DNA of 64,000 nucleotides from Fibrobacter sp. UWB16 (lineage in GTDB: Bacteria > Fibrobacterota > Fibrobacteria > Fibrobacterales > Fibrobacteraceae), in the NCBI RefSeq assembly GCF_900215325.1, contig NZ_OCMS01000002.1:496001-560000 (forward strand). The letters run 5' to 3'. Position 1 is the stretch's first letter, and each line of letters begins with the position of its first letter. The translations under genes and the position numbers were made by a program. The notes below the pieces were generated by a model. That model worked only from the letters and a program-made list of their open reading frames with translations. It ran no database searches and had not been told where the DNA came from. Shown piece by piece: positions 1 to 8,450 of this stretch.

Positions 1-252
1 ATGTATAGCCGTGGCGAATGCTATCGTGGTGAAAAGGAACGTAAGTTTGACTTCTACTGCGATAACGGTGATGTCTGGATGCAGATTGATTACCGTCGCG
101 ACCGTGCTGACCGTATTGAATGCAAGGATCCGAAGCGTGGCAAGTTCTTTGCTGCTCGCAGCGTTCGCGAATGCGAAGATCTTCATCGTGACTACAATCG
201 TCCGGAACCGCCTCGTAAGCACCATCACGACCGTCGAGACTACCGCGACTAA
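1..252 (+). CDS. C-terminal part of an uncharacterised Cys/Arg-rich protein (cut by window edge)
   Basis: An open frame runs from the first base to a TAA at 250-252, giving 83 residues. The window happens to begin with ATG, so it cannot be told whether this is the true start or an internal Met. The visible part has four Cys and many charged residues, and it ends in a basic His/Arg/Asp-rich tail (PPRKHHHDRRDYRD). No domain is recognised. A hairpin terminator follows within 50 bp, so the gene ends a transcription unit. Codon use resembles the neighbours, which supports real coding. No function is proposed. Confidence 0.6.
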   Translation: MYSRGECYRGEKERKFDFYCDNGDVWMQIDYRRDRADRIECKDPKRGKFFAARSVRECEDLHRDYNRPEPPRKHHHDRRDYRD

Positions 253-301
253 GTTTGCGTAAAATTTTTAGCGAGCGTAGGCTCGCTTGCTGAAATTAAA
301 A

Positions 302-335
302 AGCCTCTCGCTTAAAGCGGGAGGCTAAATTTTTT
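302..335. terminator. Bidirectional rho-independent terminator
   Basis: Arms AGCCTCTCGC (302-311) and GCGGGAGGCT (317-326) pair over 10 bp with one G-T wobble and a TTAAA loop. A T-run follows at 330-335 and an A-rich stretch precedes it. It lies between the convergent ends of the gene at 1-252 and galE and could serve both. Confidence 0.8.
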
Positions 336-349
336 GCAGGGAGGAGGGA

Positions 350-1366
350 TTAGCCCTTGTAACCCTTGGGATTGTTCTTTTGCCAGTTCCAGGCGTCACG
401 GCACATTTCTTCGATGCCGTATTGTGCCTTCCAACCGAGTTCGTCGAATGCCTTTTGCGGGTTGCAGTAGCAAGTGGCGATATCGCCTGCGCGACGCGGC
501 TTGATGCTGTACGGAATCTTGACGTTGTTGACCTTTTCGAAAGCTTTTACGACGTCGAGCACGGAATAGCCATGACCTGTACCCAAGTTATAAATAGCGA
601 GCCCGCACTTGCGTTCAATAGCCTTGAGTGCGCTCACGTGGCCAGAGGCGAGGTCGCAGACGTGGATGTAGTCGCGGACACCTGTGCCATCCGGGGTATC
701 GTAGTCATTGCCAAACACGCCGAGTTCCTTGCGGAGACCGACTGCGGTCTGTGTGATGTATGGCATTAAGTTGTTTGGAATTCCGTTCGGGTCTTCGCCG
801 ATACGTCCGCTCGGGTGTGCGCCAATTGGGTTGAAGTAACGGAGCAAAACGATGTTCCATTCCGGGTCTGCTTTTTGCACGTCGCGGAGGACTTCTTCGA
901 GCATGGACTTTGTCTGTCCGTAGGGGTTGGTGCATTGGCCCTTGGGGCAAGCTTCTGTAATAGGAATTTGTGCCGGGTTGCCGTAAACGGTTGCCGAAGA
1001 ACTGAAAATGAGGTTCTTGCAGCCGTGATTACGCATGGTATGGAGCAACACGAATGTGGCGTTCATGTTGTTTTCGTAGTATTCGAGCGGCTTTGCGACG
1101 GATTCGCCGACGGCCTTGAGCCCTGCAAAGTGGATGCAGGCGTCGAACTTGTTTTCGCTGAAAATCTTGTCCATGGCGGCAGCGTCACGGACGTCTGCCT
1201 TGACGAACGGAATGGGGGAGCCAACTAGCTCTGCTACGCGGCGGAGCGATTCATCGCTTGAGTTTACAAGGTTATCGACAACGACTACGGAATGACCCGC
1301 TTTGTAGAGTTCGATGATGGTGTGGCTTCCGATATAGCCTGCGCCACCCATAACAGCTATTTTCAT
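350..1366 (-). CDS. galE: UDP-glucose 4-epimerase GalE
   Basis: Interconverts UDP-glucose and UDP-galactose, feeding Leloir galactose use and surface polysaccharide synthesis in the cytosol. The 338-residue product has the usual family length. It shows the NAD-binding GGAGYIG (residues 7-13) of the extended SDR fold, SSSATVYG (122-129) with the catalytic Ser/Thr, and the Tyr149-x3-Lys153 pair in NPYGQTK. The open frame extends 25 codons upstream, but the ATG at 1366 gives the canonical MKIAVMGGAG start and has GGAG upstream, so it was chosen. It is divergent from the MscS-type gene and stands alone on its strand. Confidence 0.96.
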   Translation of the reverse strand: MKIAVMGGAGYIGSHTIIELYKAGHSVVVVDNLVNSSDESLRRVAELVGSPIPFVKADVRDAAAMDKIFSENKFDACIHFAGLKAVGESVAKPLEYYENNMNATFVLLHTMRNHGCKNLIFSSSATVYGNPAQIPITEACPKGQCTNPYGQTKSMLEEVLRDVQKADPEWNIVLLRYFNPIGAHPSGRIGEDPNGIPNNLMPYITQTAVGLRKELGVFGNDYDTPDGTGVRDYIHVCDLASGHVSALKAIERKCGLAIYNLGTGHGYSVLDVVKAFEKVNNVKIPYSIKPRRAGDIATCYCNPQKAFDELGWKAQYGIEEMCRDAWNWQKNNPKGYKG

Positions 1367-1423
1367 GATTGCTCCAATGATAAAAGTTCGGTGCATAATA
1401 TACGAAATTTTTAGATTGTAGAT

Positions 1424-2587
1424 ATGAACGATTACTATCAATTTGCAATACTTTCAGCTGTCGTTGTGGCGGTTTATGCTTTTTTGTATTTCGTAGTGCA
1501 TCCGCTTGCGAAATGGATTGCGATAAAGACTCCGAACAAGTTTGATGACTTGCTTGTGAAAAAGAAAGTGATTTCTCGTGCGCTCTTTTTTGTGCCGGTG
1601 ATTATTCTGGTGCAGTCGTTCCCGTATGTGCTCGCGAAGGGCCATTGGCTTTATGAATTTTGTGAACATATCGGAAATATTTTGTTCACGGTAGCAGCAT
1701 TCTTGCTCGCGAGTGCTGTGCTTGACGTCATCGAAAGCCTGAATGAACGCAATGTGAAAATGAAGTTGCGCCCGATGCGCGGCATTTTCCAGGCCATTAA
1801 ACTTGCGATGTTCTGTGTGGCGACCATCCTTGTGGCTTCACAGATTGTGAATAAAAGTCCGGTGATTATTTTGTCGACTTTGGGCGCCATGGCAACGGTC
1901 TTGTTGTTGGTTTTCAGGGACTCGATTCTTGGCTTGGTCTCTGGAATCCAAATAAACTTGTCGGACCTCTTGCGCAAGGGCGACTGGATTGAAATTGAAC
2001 GCCACCATGCTGATGGTTCGGTCATTGACATTACGCTTACATCTGTGAAAGTACGTAACTGGGACAATACGGTTTCGGTGATTCCGGCGTACGACTTGAT
2101 TACGAATTCGTTCCGCAACTGGCGTGGTATGCAGGAATCGGGCGGTCGCCGCATCAAGCGTTCGCTTTTCATTGACCAGCAGAGCATCCGCTTTTTGACG
2201 CCTGAAGAAATTGAAAAGTTCATGAAGATTGATGTGCTGCGCCCGTACTTGGAACAAAAGTTAAGTGAAATCGGTGAAGGTTCGGGTGTGTCGGAAAATG
2301 TCACTGTGACAAAGCTGAATGGCCGCCATTTGACAAACATCGGAACGTTCAGGGCTTACTGCACGGCGTATCTCCGCAGCCGTAAGACGATTGCTCAAGA
2401 CATGACGCTTATGACGCGACAGCTTGCGCCAACGCCGACCGGGCTCCCGCTTGAAATCTATGCATTTGCCAATACGGTGGAATGGATCGAATACGAAAAT
2501 ATCCAGTCCGATATTTTTGATTTTCTGATTGCATCGCTCCCGGAATTTGGGCTTTCGCTGTACCAGTACGCGAACCGTGTGCCGTAA
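1424..2587 (+). CDS. MscS-family mechanosensitive ion channel
   Basis: A 387-residue membrane protein with several N-terminal hydrophobic segments (about residues 5-25, 45-65, 75-100, 120-140) followed by the MscS pore helix and beta domain at about residues 140-240 (LVFRDSILGLVSGIQINLSD, then KGDWIEI and VIPAYDLITNSFRNW). This arrangement resembles the YbdG/YnaI-like branch rather than short MscS. Such channels release osmolytes on hypo-osmotic shock. The gene starts 57 bp from the divergent galE start. It is followed after 21 bp by the chorismate mutase gene, so it may be the first gene of that unit, but nothing links the functions. Confidence 0.9.
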   Translation: MNDYYQFAILSAVVVAVYAFLYFVVHPLAKWIAIKTPNKFDDLLVKKKVISRALFFVPVIILVQSFPYVLAKGHWLYEFCEHIGNILFTVAAFLLASAVLDVIESLNERNVKMKLRPMRGIFQAIKLAMFCVATILVASQIVNKSPVIILSTLGAMATVLLLVFRDSILGLVSGIQINLSDLLRKGDWIEIERHHADGSVIDITLTSVKVRNWDNTVSVIPAYDLITNSFRNWRGMQESGGRRIKRSLFIDQQSIRFLTPEEIEKFMKIDVLRPYLEQKLSEIGEGSGVSENVTVTKLNGRHLTNIGTFRAYCTAYLRSRKTIAQDMTLMTRQLAPTPTGLPLEIYAFANTVEWIEYENIQSDIFDFLIASLPEFGLSLYQYANRVP

Positions 2588-2608
2588 TTTTTTTCTACAT
2601 TCGTTAAT

Positions 2609-2872
2609 ATGGATATTAATGAATGGCGCATTCGCATTGACGAACTTAATGATGAACTGATGTCGCTCCTCAACAAGAGGGCTACATACGCTGCTGAAAT
2701 TGGGAAAATCAAGAAACAGAAAGGTTTGCCCGTTTTTGATGAAGGTCGCGAACAGTCTGTCTTGAATTTGGTCGCCGAGAAGGCCGCAAAGGCCGGTGGC
2801 CCGCTTTCTCCGGAATCGTTCCAGAATATTTTCCGTGTCATCATGGAAGAAACTCGCAAGGTGGAAGAATAA
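2609..2872 (+). CDS. aroQ: Chorismate mutase, AroQ class
   Basis: An 87-residue all-helical AroQ-type domain that rearranges chorismate to prephenate, the first committed step to Phe and Tyr. The N-terminal pattern WRIRIDELNDELMSLLNKRA and the following IGKIKKQKGLPVFDEGRE carry the conserved Arg, Lys and Arg-Glu positions of the family. It is monofunctional, while many bacteria fuse this domain to prephenate dehydratase or dehydrogenase. Its stop overlaps the tyrA start (TAATG at 2870-2874), so the two are probably translationally coupled and may act together. Confidence 0.92.
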   Translation: MDINEWRIRIDELNDELMSLLNKRATYAAEIGKIKKQKGLPVFDEGREQSVLNLVAEKAAKAGGPLSPESFQNIFRVIMEETRKVEE

Positions 2873-4056
2873 TGGTTGCCCGCATTACTATGGTGGGGTT
2901 TGGTCTCTTGGCAAGCTCGATTGCTGCTGCTATCAAACAGGCTGAGCTCCCGACGAAGATTCGAGCCGTGAGTTCTCCTGCAACGCTCAAGCGTGCTCGT
3001 GAACTTGAACTTGCCGATGAATTTTTTGAATACGACGAGACTGAAAAATGGGCGAAGGATAGCGACCTGATTTTGCTCTGTGCGCCGATCCTCCACATTT
3101 TGAAGATGATTGATGCGCTTGGTAAAGTTTCGTGGGCAGGTGCTAATGCTGGCCGAGAAATCTTGGTGAGCGATATCGGTTCGACAAAGGTTGAAATTTG
3201 CAAGGCGGGCGTGCGCTTGCCCTCTCCGTTCCGCTTTGTCGGTAGCCATCCGATGGCGGGTTCTGAAAAACGCACTTGCGAATACAACGATCCTGCGATT
3301 TTTGAAAATGCATATTGGTTTGTCTGCCCGCCAGATGGAACGCCTGAATCTGTTTATGCCCCGCTTTTGGAAATTATCCGCTTTGTGGGCGCAAATCCTG
3401 TCGTGTTCCCGCCGGAACATCACGACCGCACGATGGCATGGGTGAGTCACATGCCGCAGATGCTGAGCTCAACGCTTGCCGGGAACTTGCCGGAACGCTT
3501 GCTCAAGCACAACTACCAGCATTTTGCAGGCCGCGCTTTCCGCGACATGACGCGTATTGCCGCCTCGGGCTGGGGAATGTGGCATGATATCGCCGTGACG
3601 AATCGCGACGAGACGACTCGCGCCCTTTGCGAAGTCCGTGATGGTCTCGACAAGACGATTGCGGCGATGAACGGACTCAACGTCGTGAAGGACGGTAAGC
3701 CTGCTTCGGGTAATTTTGAAAATGACGAGCATAGCGTGGTTGCCGATAATTCGCAGGCGCTTGCTGATATTTTCAAGGCGGGTAACGATGGACGTGCGAG
3801 CTTATTTGCTCCGGGTCGCAATAACACCAACTCGTTCTACGAAATTACGGTCCAGCTCAAGGATAAGCCGGGCGCTCTGTTGAGCGTGATGCAGCCACTT
3901 GCCGAAGAAGGCATCAACATTCGCGACATAGAACTCATGAAAGTCCGCGAAAATGTGGCGGGTACGCTTTTGCTTGCGTTCAAGACTCAAGAAGAAGCGG
4001 CCCGTGCCGTGAAGACGCTGCAATATTTGGAATACGAAGTTAAAGAAAGACGTTAA
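2872..4056 (+). CDS. tyrA: Prephenate dehydrogenase with C-terminal ACT domain
   Basis: Oxidatively decarboxylates prephenate to 4-hydroxyphenylpyruvate in tyrosine synthesis. The 394-residue protein has an N-terminal Rossmann segment (MVGFGLLASSIAAA, a GxGLxxxS variant), SDIGSTK and the substrate-region FVGSHPMAGSE, HHDRTMAWVSHMPQ, and a C-terminal ACT domain (about 320-394; LKDKPGALLSVMQPLAEEGI). The ACT domain suggests feedback control by an amino acid. It is coupled to the upstream chorismate mutase by a one-base stop/start overlap and followed after 19 bp by the EPSP-synthase homologue. Confidence 0.93.
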   Translation: MVARITMVGFGLLASSIAAAIKQAELPTKIRAVSSPATLKRARELELADEFFEYDETEKWAKDSDLILLCAPILHILKMIDALGKVSWAGANAGREILVSDIGSTKVEICKAGVRLPSPFRFVGSHPMAGSEKRTCEYNDPAIFENAYWFVCPPDGTPESVYAPLLEIIRFVGANPVVFPPEHHDRTMAWVSHMPQMLSSTLAGNLPERLLKHNYQHFAGRAFRDMTRIAASGWGMWHDIAVTNRDETTRALCEVRDGLDKTIAAMNGLNVVKDGKPASGNFENDEHSVVADNSQALADIFKAGNDGRASLFAPGRNNTNSFYEITVQLKDKPGALLSVMQPLAEEGINIRDIELMKVRENVAGTLLLAFKTQEEAARAVKTLQYLEYEVKERR

Positions 4057-4075
4057 TTTGCTTAAGGAATAGACG

Positions 4076-5443
4076 ATGGAATTCTTGATGAATCCCGACC
4101 GTGAACGGATGAATTTGACGTTGGTGATGGCGCTTTTGGTGAATGGCCGCACCGTGTTGGAAAATTTTGCGTGGGCAAGTGGTAGTGAAAAGTATGCCGA
4201 GGCGCTGAAAGAATTTGGTCTCACTTACGAATTGCAAGGACATCAGCTTGTCTTGAATGGCAAGGGGTTCCAGTACTCTATTCCGACCATGCTTCCGTTC
4301 AAGTTTGGCGAAGCCGATAACGTGATGCTTTGGACGCTCGCAAGTAAGGACGAAGAACAGCTCTACACGTTTGCTGCTGAAGTTGATGATGTGGGCATTG
4401 CCCGTGTGAATGCGGCAAAGGAAACGCTCCAGAAGTATTTCAAGATTAAGGTGCAAAAGGATGAACCGGCAAAGTTTGTCTTTAACTTTTTGCGCGATGA
4501 ACTAAACGTCAAGAAGGATTCTCTGGGGAACGTTTCGTCTGTGATGCGCAACAGGCTTTTGCTCCGTGCGCTTATCCGCAATGACTATTTGAATTTTGAA
4601 GAAAAGTCTACGGTACATGACCAGTGGACGAAAATGCTCATTTACTTTGGTGCGGCTGTGAAGTATGAAGGCCGTGGCATGGAACAGTTGAGCGAATTTG
4701 AACGCCGCTTGATGATTGCGCAGGGCAAGAAGATTGAACGTACGCAGTTTACGGAACTTTCGGAGACGAAGGTGATTACCGCGCGTGAATACTATGTGCC
4801 GGGTGATACGACGGAAGCGACTGCGTTTGCGGTTCTTGCGACTGTCGGTAACATGCCGAAGGACAACGTCATCAAGCTTTTGAACGTAGACTTGAACAGC
4901 AGCCGTGCGGGTGCGCTCACATGCCTCAAGCGTATGGGGGCAAACGTCGAAACGGTGAGCCGTCGTGAAAAGTATGGCGACGTTTTTGGCGATGTTGAAA
5001 TCAAGCCGCTTGCTTCAGGCAAGCGCTTGCAGGGCCGTCGCTTTAGCGAAGACGTGATTGCAACGGCGCTCGAAGAATACCCGCTGTTGGCTGTGGCGGC
5101 TTGCTACGGCGAAGGCGAAACGATTTTGCGCGTGCCCAAGGAAGTCCGCAAGGAAATGCGCCCCAAGAATGAATTTTTGGCGGTGAACTTGCGCAAGACG
5201 GGTGCCGAAGTTGGCGTGTACGACGATGGCCTTGTGATTCGCGGCCTTGAAACGATTGTGAACGGTAGCGATTTTGACGGTGGCGATTCGGCGCAGATGG
5301 GGCTTGCCTTGAGCGTGTTGTCGCTTGCGCTCCAGAACGATGAACCGGTCGAAAATATGGACAAGGTCGAAGCGATGTTCCCGGGTGTTGTCGACAAGCT
5401 CAAGAATGTGCTTGTGGCGGAAAACGCCGAGAAGAAGGAATAA
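4076..5443 (+). CDS. Divergent EPSP-synthase-like protein, active site apparently degraded
   Basis: 455 residues with the EPSP synthase fold. The N-terminus aligns with the family by eye, but the PGxKSxSxR substrate loop is replaced by NPDRERMNLTL. The family motif near residue 241 is VPGDTTEATAFAVLATV, close to the normal VPGDxSxAAF. EEYPLLAVAACYGEG (from residue 333) matches DEIPVLAVAA, with the catalytic Asp position read as Glu. The LRxKESDR motif is replaced by LRVPKEVRKEMRPK, and no Gly-Asn-Ala-Gly-Thr segment is visible. It follows chorismate mutase and tyrA, so it is tied to aromatic synthesis. SD AAGGA precedes the ATG by 7 nt. It could be a non-catalytic paralogue or one with altered chemistry. 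Confidence 0.8.
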   Translation: MEFLMNPDRERMNLTLVMALLVNGRTVLENFAWASGSEKYAEALKEFGLTYELQGHQLVLNGKGFQYSIPTMLPFKFGEADNVMLWTLASKDEEQLYTFAAEVDDVGIARVNAAKETLQKYFKIKVQKDEPAKFVFNFLRDELNVKKDSLGNVSSVMRNRLLLRALIRNDYLNFEEKSTVHDQWTKMLIYFGAAVKYEGRGMEQLSEFERRLMIAQGKKIERTQFTELSETKVITAREYYVPGDTTEATAFAVLATVGNMPKDNVIKLLNVDLNSSRAGALTCLKRMGANVETVSRREKYGDVFGDVEIKPLASGKRLQGRRFSEDVIATALEEYPLLAVAACYGEGETILRVPKEVRKEMRPKNEFLAVNLRKTGAEVGVYDDGLVIRGLETIVNGSDFDGGDSAQMGLALSVLSLALQNDEPVENMDKVEAMFPGVVDKLKNVLVAENAEKKE

Positions 5444-5485
5444 TTAGGCTGACGCAGTAAACGAACGCGAAACTTGAGGATGAAA

Positions 5486-6370
5486 ATGAACAAGTCTTTC
5501 AGCAGCATTGGAATTGTCGGGTTCAAGGACAAGAGTGCCGATTTGGCATGTGCCTTGAAGCAGATTACTTCTTGGGCGCTTGAACACCCGCAGGTGAAAT
5601 TTTATGCGCTCGATTCCCTCAAGGAACTCGTGAAAAAGCCGATTCGCGTGGTGAAAGAATCCGCGTTGCAGAAGACGGATTTGCTGCTTGCGATTGGCGG
5701 TGACGGCACGGTGCTGACGGCCGCGCACATGGCGCTTGGCCACAACATCCCGATTCTTGGAGTGAATGCCGGGCGCGTGGGATTCTTGGCGGAATCGCGT
5801 GTGGAAGGCTTGACCAAGACGCTCGATAGCTTGCTTGCTGGCGACTTCTCAACTCGCGAACGCATGATGATCGAGGCTGCGGTTTATCACGGCAGAAAGT
5901 GCATTGCAAAGCAGACTGTTCTGAATGAAGTCCACGTGCGCGCGCACGCTCCGGAACGCATGGTGAACGTGAACGTGGCTTATAACGATACTTGCTTGAC
6001 GGAATACTGGGCGGATTCAATTCTCGTTTCGACTCCGACGGGTTCAACGGCATACAATTTGGCGGCTGGTGGCCCGATTATCCATCCTTCGACGCCTGCG
6101 GTGGTGCTCACGCCTGTGGCTCCGAGTAGTCTCTCGGTGCGTCCGCTTGTGCTTTCGCTGACGGATAAAAAGTTGCGAATGGCGTCTGCGGTGAATTGCT
6201 CGCTGGACCTCGTTTTTGACGGGCGCATCACGCTAGAAATGAAACCGGATGAATATGTGATGTTGTCAGAAAGTAAACTTGTGACGACGTTTATTCGCAT
6301 GCGCCACACGGGCTTTGTGGGCGCTCTTCGCGAAAAACTTGGCTGGACGGGTAAACCGCGATCTGCTTGA
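5486..6370 (+). CDS. nadK: NAD kinase
   Basis: Phosphorylates NAD to NADP. The motifs are intact: GGDGT at residues 71-75 (with the catalytic Asp73), NE at 147-148, and TPTGSTAYNLAAGGPI (from 183), which binds the nucleotide. The frame opens at a TTG (5474) and has ATGs at 5480 and 5486. GAGG at 5476-5479 lies six bases before 5486, so that start was chosen, giving 294 residues. The 3' end overlaps the convergent pseudouridine synthase gene by 80 bp (6291-6370), which is unusual and implies opposed transcripts. Confidence 0.94.
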   Translation: MNKSFSSIGIVGFKDKSADLACALKQITSWALEHPQVKFYALDSLKELVKKPIRVVKESALQKTDLLLAIGGDGTVLTAAHMALGHNIPILGVNAGRVGFLAESRVEGLTKTLDSLLAGDFSTRERMMIEAAVYHGRKCIAKQTVLNEVHVRAHAPERMVNVNVAYNDTCLTEYWADSILVSTPTGSTAYNLAAGGPIIHPSTPAVVLTPVAPSSLSVRPLVLSLTDKKLRMASAVNCSLDLVFDGRITLEMKPDEYVMLSESKLVTTFIRMRHTGFVGALREKLGWTGKPRSA

Positions 6371-7259
6371 TCTCGCCCTGCTTTAAATCGCCCAACTCAA
6401 AATTGCAGAACTTGATGCGCACAAGGCGTAAAACTTCGTAGCCGAGCTTCGCGAGCATGCGGCGAATTTCACGATTCTTGCCTTCGTCCAAAGTGATTTC
6501 TAACCAACAGTTCTTTTCGCCTGCGCTGTAAAGTTTGGCGCTGACGGCGTGCATGAACTCTTCGGGTTCGCCAAAAACGCGGGGTGGGACGTTGAAGCCT
6601 TTTTCCATTTGCGAAAGTTCTTCGGCAGTGAGGTGGCCGTTAACCTGAACACGGTAGATTTTTGTATGCGGAACTGTTACTGGATCCTTCGTGGAGTTTA
6701 TCCCGGACTCCGTTCCGGGACTCAGGATGACGCTTGCGTTTGTCATTTCTGCCTTTGAACCGCGCGACTCTTGAGGATTCAGCAAAGCATCCGCCCATTG
6801 CGTGTCATTTGTAAATAGCAACAACCCTTCGCTAGCGGCATCGAGCCTGCCAACGGGCGATATATGCGGTACGGGTTTGTCGGGGAACATCTTGGCGTAT
6901 TGCTCGCGGAAAAGGTCCATCACGGTTGCGCGCCCTTTTTCGTCGCTTGCCGTAGTGACGTAGCCACGCGGCTTGTTCATCATAAAGTAAACGAACTCGC
7001 TTGCTTTTACGGGCTTTCCGTCAACGCATATTTCATCATTTTCGCGGGCGGGAGTGTCCGGATCGCGGACGATTTTACCACGCAAAGAAACCCGGCCCTC
7101 GCGGACCAGGTTTTCTGCTTGGCTTCTGCTGCAAAAACCGCGCTTAGAAATCACACGGGCAACGCCGTGAGCTTTGGCTTTAGTGGCGCCAGACGCGGGC
7201 TTTGTGCAGCCTCTTTCCCGGTTTACTTGCCGAGATATGCCTTGATGTTTTCGAGGCAT
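6291..7259 (-). CDS. rRNA pseudouridine synthase, RluB/RsuA family, with an in-frame repeat insertion
   Basis: Isomerises a uridine in rRNA. Residues ~32-85 form an S4 RNA-binding domain (VISKRGFCSRSQAENLVREG). The catalytic domain begins at MMNKPRGYVTT (93-103), with GRLD at 137-140 (catalytic Asp140), SEGLLLFTND, and ENREIRRMLAKLGY near the end. Residues ~166-196 have no counterpart in the family as I know it. They are encoded by a palindromic genomic repeat (6672-6764) lying between NPQES and the conserved KIYRV strand. The only ATG that preserves the S4 domain is at 7259, overlapping the 3' end of hisC by 37 bp. The N-terminus is therefore somewhat uncertain. Confidence 0.9.
   Translation of the reverse strand: MPRKHQGISRQVNRERGCTKPASGATKAKAHGVARVISKRGFCSRSQAENLVREGRVSLRGKIVRDPDTPARENDEICVDGKPVKASEFVYFMMNKPRGYVTTASDEKGRATVMDLFREQYAKMFPDKPVPHISPVGRLDAASEGLLLFTNDTQWADALLNPQESRGSKAEMTNASVILSPGTESGINSTKDPVTVPHTKIYRVQVNGHLTAEELSQMEKGFNVPPRVFGEPEEFMHAVSAKLYSAGEKNCWLEITLDEGKNREIRRMLAKLGYEVLRLVRIKFCNFELGDLKQGEIKQIAVYPSSQVFREERPQSPCGACE
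6672..6764. repeat. 93-bp in-frame insertion in the pseudouridine synthase gene carrying a family-A palindromic repeat
   Basis: The core at 6680-6731 begins CTGGATCCTTCG and ends CTCAGGATGAC, with an inner hairpin TCCCGGA (6701-6707) / TCCGGGA (6714-6720). The same outer sequences occur in intergenic repeats at 16033-16061 and 36714-36745, and inverted at 44947-44986. The insert length is a multiple of three and contains no stop in the coding frame, so the enzyme gene stays open. Confidence 0.75.
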
Positions 7260-8332
7260 TTCTTGTTCTGAGCTTCGGTACCGACGGTAATGCGGAGCAC
7301 GTCACCCATAGCCGGCTGCGGACGGATGATGGTACCCTTGGCCTGCAAGAACTTGAAGGCGTCCATCGGATCCTTGAATCCACTGACGGCGATGAAGTTT
7401 GCGTGGCTGTCGACGTAGGGGAGGCCGAGTTCCTTGAAACCAGCCTTGAGCTGTTCGAGACCCTTCTTGTTGAGTTCGCGAACCTTGTTCACGTAATCCT
7501 GGTCGTCGATAGCGCCGATGGCTGCTGCCTGAGCGATGCTGTTCACGTTGAACGGTTCACGCACGCGGTTGATGAGGGCGACGATTTCCGGACGGGTGAT
7601 GCAGTAGCCCACGCGGAGACCAGCGAGACCGTAGATCTTGCTGAACGTACGGCAGCAGATGATGTTCTTGCCAGCGGCGATGCGGCTGTTGAAATCCGGA
7701 ACGAGTTCCGGCGTGTCTTCGATAAATTCAGTGTAGGCTTCGTCCATCACGAGAACGCAAGTTTCCGGGAGGCTGTCGGCGAAGTCGAGGATTTCCTTGG
7801 CGGTGAGGTCAGAACCGGTCGGGTTGTTCGGGTTGGCGAGGAACACGATGCGGGTCTTTTCGTTCACGGCGTCGCGCATAGCCTTGAGGTTGTAGTTGTA
7901 TCCCGGAGCTGGCATGTCAACTTCAACAATCTTGGCGTTCATGGCCATCGTGGCGAGCTTGTAAACAGCGAAGCTGTGGTTGCCCATGACGGCTTCCGTG
8001 CCGGGGCCGAGGAACACCTGGGCAATCATGTCCAAGAGTTCGTTACTGCCGTTACCCACAGCGATCTGGTCGCGGTTCACGCCGCGGAATTCAGCAATCT
8101 TTCCGATGAGGTCGTAAGAACCGCCATCCGGATAGAGGTTCACTTCTTCCAAAGCCTTGCGAGCTTCGGCCATGCCCTTCGGGCTCGGGCCAAACGGGTT
8201 TTCGTTGCTGGCGAGCTTGTCAATGTCTTTCGGGTCGAGGCCGAATTCACGAGCGGTGTAGGCGATGGGTTTGCCGGTCACGTAGAGCGGCTGCTTCAAA
8301 ATGTGCTGTTGTGCGAGCTGATTGATATCCAT
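7223..8332 (-). CDS. hisC: Histidinol-phosphate aminotransferase
   Basis: PLP-dependent transaminase of histidine synthesis, class I/II fold, 369 residues. Visible features are LASNENPFGPS (40-50), GNGSNELLD (93-101), ANPNNPTG (166-173), DEAY (197-200) and TFSKIYGLAGLRVGY with the PLP lysine at 232. No other his gene is nearby, so it stands apart from any his operon in this window. HisC-type enzymes can also act on aromatic amino acids. Its 3' end overlaps the start of the pseudouridine synthase gene on the same strand, suggesting co-transcription. Confidence 0.94.
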   Translation of the reverse strand: MDINQLAQQHILKQPLYVTGKPIAYTAREFGLDPKDIDKLASNENPFGPSPKGMAEARKALEEVNLYPDGGSYDLIGKIAEFRGVNRDQIAVGNGSNELLDMIAQVFLGPGTEAVMGNHSFAVYKLATMAMNAKIVEVDMPAPGYNYNLKAMRDAVNEKTRIVFLANPNNPTGSDLTAKEILDFADSLPETCVLVMDEAYTEFIEDTPELVPDFNSRIAAGKNIICCRTFSKIYGLAGLRVGYCITRPEIVALINRVREPFNVNSIAQAAAIGAIDDQDYVNKVRELNKKGLEQLKAGFKELGLPYVDSHANFIAVSGFKDPMDAFKFLQAKGTIIRPQPAMGDVLRITVGTEAQNKKCLENIKAYLGK

Positions 8333-8340
8333 TTTTACAG

Positions 8341-8369
8341 TAATAAGTGGTTAGTGATTGGTTGTTAGG
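8341..8369. repeat. Family-C short TTAGT-type intergenic repeat
   Basis: Reads TAATAAGTGGTTAGTGATTG and on, the reverse complement style of the ACTAATAACTAATGACTA repeats at 13196, 16350, 43101 and 45057. It lies directly upstream of hisC. Confidence 0.5.
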
Positions 8370-8450
8370 ATTCGTTCTGAATTAATTCGTCGAAGGATCC
8401 TGTAGATTTGTAATCCGTAAGGAATTATAGCAATTTTTTATATTAGGGTT

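Noticed and set aside
7202-8368. 388-codon plus-strand frame opposite hisC
   Set aside because: Shadow of hisC; the translation is repetitive Val/Glu/Phe-rich with no recognised motif.
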